DNA from: Flavobacterium lipolyticum
GTDB lineage: Bacteria; Bacteroidota; Bacteroidia; Flavobacteriales; Flavobacteriaceae
NCBI RefSeq assembly: GCF_020905335.1
Contig: NZ_JAJJMN010000001.1
Span: 2,666,001-2,730,000 of the forward strand
DNA: 64,000 nt
Direction of reading: 5' to 3'
Shown here: positions 42,841 to 49,346 of the stretch, piece by piece
Layout: every line of letters begins with the position of its first letter
How positions within the stretch are numbered: the stretch's first letter is position 1
Made by a program: the position numbers and the translations under genes
Notes under the pieces: generated by a model
What the model was told of the DNA's origin: nothing
The model's input: only the letters and a program-made list of their open reading frames with translations
Database searches by the model: none

Positions 42841-42848
42841 CAAAAGTA
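42841..42848 (-). promoter_or_regulatory. -7 box for the DUF6268/Kelch/kinase operon
   Basis: CAAAAGTA on the plus strand is TACTTTTG on the minus strand, 17 bp before the ATG at 42824. The same 8-base word precedes the LytTR regulator gene. Confidence 0.5.
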
Positions 42849-43031
42849 GGAGGCTAGTGGTTTTAAAAAAAAGAAGATATATGTATGGCGATTTTTGATA
42901 GACTAAACAGCCGATTTCAAAGCCGAACGAGGTATTTGATGATGTAGATCTGTTATAGATATTTTTTGGCTGTTTATAGTGTAAAAAAGCATGACGGTAT
43001 ATGTTATGATGTGGCGCGAAAGAGTGCCATT

Positions 43032-43039
43032 TATATTTG
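43032..43039 (+). promoter_or_regulatory. -7 box for the DUF4270 gene
   Basis: TATATTTG fits TAnnTTTG, 17 bp before the ATG at 43056. The 231-bp divergent gap holds this and the opposing box. Confidence 0.5.
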
Positions 43040-43055
43040 TTCAAAAAATTAGAAT

Positions 43056-44384
43056 ATGCACAAGTACATAGGAATGTTATTTTTGGCGATGACTCTGTTT
43101 TCATGCGGAACCGATTCGGATACGGGTGAGTTTGTAGTGGGGTCTGATTATCTGGCCGTGGGCAATAAAGTTATTTTGATTGATACGATGACTGTGGAGA
43201 TGTCAACCATAAATTTTGACTCTTTGATTACCTCCGGGAAAAACCGAATTTTAATTGGCAATTATGAAGATCCTATTTATGGAAAAGTGAAATCGAACAG
43301 TTATTTTCAGTTGGCTTCCGATTCTTATTCTTTAAAAAATGACGGATCTGATACAGAATCCACCAATTATGTTTTTGATTCTATTTCGATGATTTTGAAA
43401 TATGATAAATATTATTACGGAGATACCACTAGAGTACAGACCTTCAATATTCATCGTTTAAATCAAAAAGTAAAACCAAACATAAACGATAAGAATTTTT
43501 ACAATAATTCGGTTTTAAGTTATAGTGATGAAAGTCTGGGGACCATTTCATACAAACCCAGGCCAGTAGGGAAAGATTCGATTAGTCTTAAGATGGACAA
43601 TGCTTTTGGAGTCGCTCTTTTTCAGAAACTAAAAAAGAGAGAAATCACAGATTTTGATAGTTTCAGCGAATATTTAAAAGGACTTGTTCTGGTTCCCTCT
43701 GTTTCGAATTCAGCAAACGTTATTGGCTTTCATGTTGCGTCGAGTAAGGTACGGCTGTATTATTCCAAATATCAGGCGAATACGGAAGAAGTTCCATATA
43801 TCTTAGATTTTAAGATTTCGGATGTACAAAAGCAATTTAATGCAGTCTCGTTAGATAAAACAGGAACTATAATTCAAAATCTGCCTGCCTCGAATAGCAA
43901 GCTGTCCAGTGCATTAACCAATCGTCAGGGATTTATTCAGTCCGGTACCGGAGTTGCCTGTCGGATTGATTTCCCGAACATCAAACAATTGAAACGTATT
44001 TCGGCTAATGGTGCGATTGTAGATGCGCAATTGTTTTTAAAGCCTGTAAACAATACGTACTCAGAAAAATATCCGCTGGAAGATTCTTTAAAAGTTTATG
44101 TTAGCGATAATTTAAACCGGATCAGTACTTCGTTGGTCAATTCGGCTGGAACGGCAGTATTTGGTATTCTGAACAAAAAGAAGGATGAATTCAATGAGAA
44201 TGTTGGATACTCGGTCCCAATTGGTTATTTTCTGCAGAAAGAAATGCTGAAGCAATCTAGTTCCAGATCTTCTCTTATCCTCACTTTGCCAGGGATTTCT
44301 AAGACAGTTAACCGGATTGTTTTAGGCGATCAGAAACATTTGAACAATAAACTCCTGCTTAAAATTTATTATATCTCTTATTAA
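43056..44384 (+). CDS. DUF4270 family lipoprotein
   Basis: This 442-residue lipoprotein has a lipobox ending at Cys17 (LAMTLFSCGTDSDT). The conserved DUF4270 start follows (FVVGSDYLAVGNKVILIDTMTVEMSTINFDSL, opening part FVVGSDYLAV) and then the GNYEDPIYGKVKSNSYFQL region. The family is common on the surface of Bacteroidota, but its role is unknown. It is divergent from the Kelch/kinase operon and its stop codon directly abuts the ATG of the barrel gene that follows, so the pair is one unit. Confidence 0.87.
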   Translation: MHKYIGMLFLAMTLFSCGTDSDTGEFVVGSDYLAVGNKVILIDTMTVEMSTINFDSLITSGKNRILIGNYEDPIYGKVKSNSYFQLASDSYSLKNDGSDTESTNYVFDSISMILKYDKYYYGDTTRVQTFNIHRLNQKVKPNINDKNFYNNSVLSYSDESLGTISYKPRPVGKDSISLKMDNAFGVALFQKLKKREITDFDSFSEYLKGLVLVPSVSNSANVIGFHVASSKVRLYYSKYQANTEEVPYILDFKISDVQKQFNAVSLDKTGTIIQNLPASNSKLSSALTNRQGFIQSGTGVACRIDFPNIKQLKRISANGAIVDAQLFLKPVNNTYSEKYPLEDSLKVYVSDNLNRISTSLVNSAGTAVFGILNKKKDEFNENVGYSVPIGYFLQKEMLKQSSSRSSLILTLPGISKTVNRIVLGDQKHLNNKLLLKIYYISY

Positions 44385-45620
44385 ATGAAAAGTAAAATTG
44401 CCTGTTTAAGCTGCCTCATTTTGATGTCGCTAACGTCGTTTTCTCAAAGTATTTCAAGTTCTCCTTACTCGCTGTATGGTTTAGGAAGTGTGTACGATTC
44501 TGATTTTGGAAACATTCCTTCTATTGGGTCTTCAGGAATTGCTTTGCCTTCTGCCACTTTTATCAACAATCTAAATCCGGCATCACTGGGATATTTGCCG
44601 CAGAATCATTTTATGTTTGATATTGGAGGAAAAGCTATTTCGACTACTTATCAAAGCAGTTCAAGAAGTGAAAGCCGCAATAATTTTCAGTTTTCCCATT
44701 TGGCTTTTGCTTTTCCGGTGACTAAAAACTCAGGATTTAGTATCGGAATACGCCCGTATTCAAGTGCTACTTTTAAAATCTCGAATTTAAAATTACCGAT
44801 CGAAAACAGCCAGGATTTTTACTATTTAACGGCGACTGGTTCCGGAGGATTAAATAATCTGGATTTGTCTTACGGCTACCGATTTGGTAAGAAATGGTCT
44901 GTTGGAGCTTCGGCCTCTGTGTTGTTTGGAAATACAAAAGACAACAGAAGCTTCTTAATTATGAATTCCATTACAAGTATTCAGAAAAAGACACATTACA
45001 ATGGTCTTCGGGCAACAGTAGGTGCGCAGTACCAGGTGGATTCTACTCTTACCATTGCGACAACATTTAAAGTGCCGACCCAGATTAGAGCATCCAAAGT
45101 GCAAACCGTTCAAACTATTGCCGATGATGTTGTCACAACTATAGAGTCTGATGTGGCTTCAGACACAGACGATTATTATATGCCTTTAGAAATGGGTATC
45201 GGGATCAGTAAACGCTTTAAGAACAACTTAAACATGACGCTGGATTACGAAAAAAGCTTGTGGGGCAGTACCAATCAATCTGAATTGTACGGCAATTTCG
45301 TAAATCAGGATCGGTTTGCCCTGGGATTCACATACAGAGGAAGGAAAAATATCCGTAAATATTGGGATAGGGTTCAGTATGCCGCCGGTGCAAACTTTGA
45401 CACCGGTTATCTGGAAATTGATGGCAAAAGAATCCATAATGCCGCAATTTCAATAGGACTTAATTTACCTCTGGAAAACACCTATTCGTCTTTAAATATT
45501 TCCTATTCGTACGGACAAAGAGGAAGGGTTTCGGATAACCTGATCAAAGAAAATTATCATAAAATATCCCTTAATTTATCCTTGGACGGAATTTGGTTCG
45601 TTAAGCGAAAATTTGAGTAA
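44385..45620 (+). CDS. Outer-membrane beta-barrel protein, possibly FadL-like
   Basis: This 411-residue exported protein has a signal peptide (cleaved after SLTSFSQ). The N-terminal mature part (SSSPYSLYGLGSVYDSDFGN ... ATFINNLNPASLGYLPQNHF) recalls the NPA-containing hatch of OmpP1/FadL-type channels. The rest is a series of long strands (FSIGIRPYSSATFKISNLKL, NNLDLSYGYRFGKKWSVGAS). The C-terminus (LNLSLDGIWFVKRKFE) closes on an aromatic strand. The assignment to FadL is tentative; it is safely a surface barrel cotranscribed with DUF4270. It converges with murI, with only 4 bases between stops. Confidence 0.7.
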   Translation: MKSKIACLSCLILMSLTSFSQSISSSPYSLYGLGSVYDSDFGNIPSIGSSGIALPSATFINNLNPASLGYLPQNHFMFDIGGKAISTTYQSSSRSESRNNFQFSHLAFAFPVTKNSGFSIGIRPYSSATFKISNLKLPIENSQDFYYLTATGSGGLNNLDLSYGYRFGKKWSVGASASVLFGNTKDNRSFLIMNSITSIQKKTHYNGLRATVGAQYQVDSTLTIATTFKVPTQIRASKVQTVQTIADDVVTTIESDVASDTDDYYMPLEMGIGISKRFKNNLNMTLDYEKSLWGSTNQSELYGNFVNQDRFALGFTYRGRKNIRKYWDRVQYAAGANFDTGYLEIDGKRIHNAAISIGLNLPLENTYSSLNISYSYGQRGRVSDNLIKENYHKISLNLSLDGIWFVKRKFE

Positions 45621-45624
45621 CGAA

Positions 45625-46401
45625 TTAAAAATCCTTCTCGATAACAGGGTATTTATGGTCTAAAATAGATTTTAAAACCTCGGGATTTGAATTGACATAA
45701 AATACGGGTTCGCTTTTCGGATTGGCAGTAAAACCAACGGTTTCTCGCAGGATATTTTGTGTTTGTCTGGCAACCGCTTCTCCTGAATCGATAATGTGAA
45801 TGTGTTCCGGAAGTATTTTTTTGATTTGAGGAATCAGGTAAGGGTAGTGACTGCATCCCAGAACAAGATAATCGATATTGGCATCAATCATAGGGCGTAA
45901 ATAGGATTCCAGTAACTGAGTCATTTCCGGAGAATATAAGTTCCCGTCTTCAATAAGCTGAACGAGCCCGTGACCTACTTGTTCGATAATAGTGGTATGC
46001 TGAAACATCTCAGCTGTTTTATTGAACAGTTCACTGTTCAGTGTTCCTTGCGTGGCCAAAATTCCAATAACCTGGGTTTTCGAATTGTTGGCAGCCGGTT
46101 TAATTGCCGGTTCAATTCCGATAAAGGGAATATCATAATCAGCGCGAAGTTCGCGAATCGCATTGGTGGTAGCTGTATTGCAGGCAACCACGATCAGTTT
46201 GCAGTTTTGTTCCAGTAAAAAGTCTACATTTTTTTTACTTAGAGTAACAATCTCTTCTTTTGTTCTTTGACCGTAAGGAGCATTTTTGCTATCGGCTAAA
46301 TAAATAGTCTTCTCGTTAGGAAGCAGATCATGAATGGCGTTCCAGATGGAAGTTCCTCCAATACCGGAATCAAAAACGCCTATAGGATTGTTGTTTGTCA
46401 T
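45625..46401 (-). CDS. murI: Glutamate racemase
   Basis: MurI (258 residues) supplies D-glutamate for peptidoglycan. The conserved N-terminus is IGVFDSGIGGTSIWNAI. The two catalytic cysteines are in VVACNTATTNAIRELRADYD (first six residues VVACNT) and VLGCSHYPYLIPQI. Substrate-binding LADSKNAPYGQRTKEEI is present. A TAAATTTG box lies only 4 bp upstream of the ATG, so the transcript may be nearly leaderless. It is a single gene, separated from the upstream bamA/skp operon by the RadC gene and repeats. Confidence 0.95.
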   Translation of the reverse strand: MTNNNPIGVFDSGIGGTSIWNAIHDLLPNEKTIYLADSKNAPYGQRTKEEIVTLSKKNVDFLLEQNCKLIVVACNTATTNAIRELRADYDIPFIGIEPAIKPAANNSKTQVIGILATQGTLNSELFNKTAEMFQHTTIIEQVGHGLVQLIEDGNLYSPEMTQLLESYLRPMIDANIDYLVLGCSHYPYLIPQIKKILPEHIHIIDSGEAVARQTQNILRETVGFTANPKSEPVFYVNSNPEVLKSILDHKYPVIEKDF

Positions 46402-46405
46402 AGGA

Positions 46406-46413
46406 CAAATTTA
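46406..46413 (-). promoter_or_regulatory. -7 box directly before murI
   Basis: CAAATTTA on the plus strand is TAAATTTG on the minus strand, ending 4 bp before the ATG at 46401. This places the expected transcription start at or next to the start codon. Confidence 0.5.
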
Positions 46414-46668
46414 ATGTTTTTTGATATAAATGCATATCCCAATTGAAAGGAAATCTTTAAATGCTTTTGTTTTTTAACGGCATTTTAACTCGAGTAAAAC
46501 TGTGACGGTTTAACCGCAAAGACCACAAAGATTTCGGCAAGGTTCGCTATGTTTCTGTGGATTGGGAGTTAGATATTGTAGTAATTGAAAGAGAAGTTTT
46601 CCAGAATCCTTTTTAAAAAGCACTTGGTTTACGGTTTGATTCTCAGATTGAATTATTTGAAACTCATT
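46414..46668. other. Gene-free interval upstream of murI
   Basis: No credible gene is present. A segment with AACCGCAAAGACCACAAAG at 46512-46530 belongs to the CGCAAAG type of degenerate fragment also visible near 3003 and 16552 on the other strand. The small frame at 46510-46707 runs through the repeat and is not protein-like. Confidence 0.5.
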
Positions 46669-46746
46669 GCTCTGAAAGAGCTTCAGTAATAGTATAGTGC
46701 AACGCACTATGAATATGGATGATCATTGTAAAAGCCCTAAAAGGGC
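46669..46746 (+). repeat. Three-hairpin repeat element D
   Basis: GCTCTGAAAGAGC (46669-46681), ATAGTGC-AAC-GCACTAT (46694-46710) and GCCC-TAAAA-GGGC (46734-46746) form a 78-bp unit, the same length as elements A and E. GAAAGCC follows the last hairpin. No transposase gene is near it. Confidence 0.85.
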
Positions 46747-46825
46747 GAAAGCCTAATCACAAAGAGAGTAGGGTATTTGGTTTTTAGGATATTTTAAAAA
46801 ATCTATGCAAATCTTATCTGCTTTT

Positions 46826-46903
46826 GCCCTTTCAGGGCATTAGATTCTTTTAATTTAGTTCATAGTGCGTTGTACTATGCTTGTGCTTTTGGGCTTTCAG
46901 CCC
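46826..46903 (-). repeat. Three-hairpin repeat element E, inverted relative to D
   Basis: GCCCTTTCAGGGC (46826-46838), CATAGTGCGTTGTACTATG (46861-46879) and GGGC-TTTCA-GCCC (46891-46903) make a 78-bp unit in opposite orientation to D, with 79 bp between the two. TTTT precedes both outer hairpins. D plus E is a BIME-like inverted doublet. From 46904 to 47099 only AT-rich leader sequence of the RadC-like gene is seen. Confidence 0.85.
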
Positions 46904-47099
46904 TTTATTTTTCGTTTTATTAGAGTTTTGAAAAAAATGTAAGAGTAGATGGATTCCATTAAGGAAATAAAAAAATTGCCAAACATATATGTGTGCCTTT
47001 GTTTTTATTTAATGATGTAATTTAGGAAGAAGAAACTTGAAGTGTGGTCTTCAAATTTTGTATTAGCAAATAGAGAATTAATTATAGACCTTTAGTGTC

Positions 47100-47570
47100 A
47101 TGCAAACCATAAAAGAAACACAAAATTGGAAAATCGCATCAGAAATTGAACTGATTTATAAAACCCGAGTAAGAGCTTCCGAGCGGCCTCAAATTAAGTC
47201 TTCGAGATCGACATATGAACTTGCGATGAGAACTTGGGATTTGGGTAAAATAGATTTTTTTGAGCAGTTTAAGGTGTTCTTGCTTGACAGATCCAATAAG
47301 GTTCTGGGAATTTATGAGGTTTCATCCGGTGGCACAACAGGAGCTTTTGTTGATCTTAGATTGTTGTTTTCTGCTGCTCTCAAGGCAAATGCTAAGGCTC
47401 TTATTGTAATTCATAATCATCCTTCAGGAAAAACACTTCCCTCTGTAGCGGATAGGTTAATTACACAAAAAATTAAAGAAGCAGGTATTATTTTGGATAT
47501 TGTTTTAATCGATCATTTAATTATCAGTTCAGAAGATTATTATTCTTTTGCAGATAGTAGTTCGCTGTAA
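47100..47570 (+). CDS. RadC-family JAB/MPN domain protein
   Basis: This 156-residue protein contains only the C-terminal RadC/JAB domain; the helix-hairpin-helix domain of full-length RadC is missing. The metal-binding motif is intact: His105 and His107 in HNHPSGKTLPSVADRL with Asp118, plus the LIDHLIISSEDYYSFAD tail. The family was once linked to DNA repair, which is not well supported; many short RadC genes sit on mobile elements. Here the gene is flanked by three-hairpin repeats on both sides (D/E before, F 18 bp after). A recently acquired or mobilised passenger is possible. No clear promoter box was seen. Confidence 0.92.
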   Translation: MQTIKETQNWKIASEIELIYKTRVRASERPQIKSSRSTYELAMRTWDLGKIDFFEQFKVFLLDRSNKVLGIYEVSSGGTTGAFVDLRLLFSAALKANAKALIVIHNHPSGKTLPSVADRLITQKIKEAGIILDIVLIDHLIISSEDYYSFADSSSL

Positions 47571-47587
47571 GATTGTTTTGATCTCTT

Positions 47588-47664
47588 GCTCTGAAAGAGC
47601 CTCAGCAATAGCATAGTGCAACGCACTATCAATAAGAATAATCATTGTAAAGCCCTGAAAGGGT
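47588..47664 (+). repeat. Three-hairpin repeat element F
   Basis: GCTCTGAAAGAGC (47588-47600), ATAGTGC-AAC-GCACTAT (47613-47629) and GCCCTGAAAGGGT (47652-47664) repeat element D nearly base for base, including the spacer CAGCAATAGCATAGTGCAAC. It lies 18 bp after the RadC-like stop codon, in the same orientation as D. Confidence 0.85.
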
Positions 47665-47716
47665 GCAAGCCTGATCTCAAAAGAGAAGCATTTATCCTAT
47701 TTCGGGGAGATGCATA

Positions 47717-47756
47717 AAAAAACGGTCCGTACTTTAAAGTGTACGGACCGTTTTTT
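47717..47756. terminator. Strong bidirectional terminator after the skp genes
   Basis: AAAAAACGGTCCGTAC (47717-47732) pairs perfectly with GTACGGACCGTTTTTT (47741-47756) around an 8-base loop. It lies 18 bp after the stop of the minus-strand skp gene at 47775 and can also stop transcription from the RadC side. Confidence 0.9.
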
Positions 47757-47774
47757 ATGTAAGGAATTCGTTTA

Positions 47775-48278
47775 TTAGAATCCTAAATCTTTTTTTACAT
47801 CAGCAGTAATGTTTGGACCATCAGCTAATAATAAAGTAGAACCGTCTAAAATGTATTGGAAACCTTTAGCTTTTCCAACTTTTTGGATAGAAGCTTTTAC
47901 TTTTTCCATTAATGGTTTTACGATGTCAGTTTCTTTTTGTTGTAATTCTTTTTGAGCGTTGTCTCTGTAGTCAACAATTCTTTTTTGCATGTCCTGAACT
48001 TCTTTAGAACGTTCTCCGTTTACAGCGTCAGTTACAGTTGCAGCTTCACCTTCGTATTTTTTGATTTTTACTTGATATTCGTCAACCATTTTTTTGTATT
48101 CAGCATCATATGTACCACTTAATTTTTGCAGTTGGTTTTGAGCGTCTAGCATTGCAGGCATTTTCGACATAATCTCGCTAACATCAACGTGAGCTACCTT
48201 AGCTTGCGCGTTCATCGTGTTACTTGCTCCTAAAACTAGTATTGCAGCAATTAGTAAAGTTTTGATTTGTTTCATCAT
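47775..48278 (-). CDS. OmpH/Skp family periplasmic chaperone (shorter copy)
   Basis: This 167-residue periplasmic protein has a signal peptide (cleaved near SNTMNAQA). The Skp fold is seen in KVAHVDVSEIMSKMPAMLDA, a long charged helical middle (KMVDEYQVKIKKYEGEAATV) and a C-terminal KAKGFQYILDGSTLLLADG. Skp trimers keep unfolded outer-membrane proteins soluble on their way to BamA. It is the last gene of the bamA operon. A second ATG one codon later (48275) is an equally possible start. Confidence 0.92.
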   Translation of the reverse strand: MMKQIKTLLIAAILVLGASNTMNAQAKVAHVDVSEIMSKMPAMLDAQNQLQKLSGTYDAEYKKMVDEYQVKIKKYEGEAATVTDAVNGERSKEVQDMQKRIVDYRDNAQKELQQKETDIVKPLMEKVKASIQKVGKAKGFQYILDGSTLLLADGPNITADVKKDLGF

Positions 48279-48293
48279 TTTTAAAAATATTAA

Positions 48294-49304
48294 TTAATTA
48301 TTGGTCGTATTTGTTTTTTGTGTTTCGGCTTCTTTTGCTTTTTTCGCCGCTTCTCTTTCTTCTAAAATTTTCTTTCTTCTTTCTTCTAATTCTTTTTTGC
48401 GCTGTTCGTAAAGCTTTTGCCTTTCTTCAGCTTTATTTACAGCAGGCTGAGCCGGTGCTGTTCCTTCGGTTGGTGTGACAGCAGCTGGTTTAGCTGTTGT
48501 GCCATCCGTTTTAGCAGGCTCTGTTTTGGCAGGTTCAGAAACCGTGCCATTTTTTTTAGCATCCCTTTCGGCGGCTAATGCTTTTCTTCTGTCTTCGTAT
48601 TCTTTTTTCTTGGCTTCCTGCTCAAGTCTTCTGTCTTCAATTAGTTTTGCTCTGGCTGCTTTTTTGTCATCAAGAGCTTTTTGTCGGTCCGCCATTGCTG
48701 GATTTTCATCAATTGCATTTTCCAGTTTTTCTTTGGCTTCCTGATCTTTTAATTGTTTTTTAGTCAGCTGCTCACGTTTGTCCGTACGGTTTAAAATACG
48801 GATTACCTGATCGCTGATGTCAAATTTCTTATTACTAAAAAGCATTGTTAAATCAGATGATTTGTCAAAGACAAAGTCGTAATTTTTTGCTTCAGCAATA
48901 TCCTGAACTGCAGTAAAAACCTGATCTTGTATTGGCTTTGCCAAACCTGCTTTCTGATGCATCAGATTTCCGTCAACACCAAATTGCTTTTGTTGATAAT
49001 CCATCATTTCAGTTTCGAGAAATTTAATCTCGGTTTCTTTCTCATCAATAAGCTCTTTTGTCAGTAAAGCTCTTTCGGCTTTAAGGCTTTCTTTAAGATT
49101 ATTGATGTCCAGTTTTTTGGTCTCTATTTCCTGTTTCCACTTTTGGGCCTTTAGCTCTAATTGAGCCTTAGCTTCTTTGTAATCGGAAACATTTTCCAAA
49201 ATATACTCCATATCGATGTAGCCAATCCTTGTCGTTCTTGTTTGAGCCTGACTTGTATTTGCTACAATCAGGGCTAAAAATATAAATAAAAATTGTCTTC
49301 TCAT
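48294..49304 (-). CDS. OmpH/Skp family periplasmic chaperone with long charged C-terminal extension
   Basis: This 336-residue protein has a signal peptide (cleaved after ANTSQAQ) and a normal Skp domain (about 22-175, RIGYIDMEYILENVSDYKEA; AKNYDFVFDKSSDLTMLF). A long extension follows, dominated by Lys, Glu, Arg and Ala (EERRKKILEEREAAKKAKEA at the end), with a Pro/Thr/Ala stretch in the middle (SEPAKTEPAKTDGTTAKPA). The extension is likely helical and partly disordered. It lies between bamA and the short skp gene; the larger paralogue is usual in Bacteroidota. The role of the tail is unknown. Confidence 0.9.
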   Translation of the reverse strand: MRRQFLFIFLALIVANTSQAQTRTTRIGYIDMEYILENVSDYKEAKAQLELKAQKWKQEIETKKLDINNLKESLKAERALLTKELIDEKETEIKFLETEMMDYQQKQFGVDGNLMHQKAGLAKPIQDQVFTAVQDIAEAKNYDFVFDKSSDLTMLFSNKKFDISDQVIRILNRTDKREQLTKKQLKDQEAKEKLENAIDENPAMADRQKALDDKKAARAKLIEDRRLEQEAKKKEYEDRRKALAAERDAKKNGTVSEPAKTEPAKTDGTTAKPAAVTPTEGTAPAQPAVNKAEERQKLYEQRKKELEERRKKILEEREAAKKAKEAETQKTNTTNN

Positions 49305-49346
49305 AACATTACTTTATTTGAAAATTTTTAACCAACTATTGTTTTT

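Noticed and set aside
48475..48744. 89-residue frame opposite the long Skp gene
   Set aside because: Its Ala/Ser/Leu-rich translation is the antisense of the Lys/Glu/Ala-rich Skp tail.
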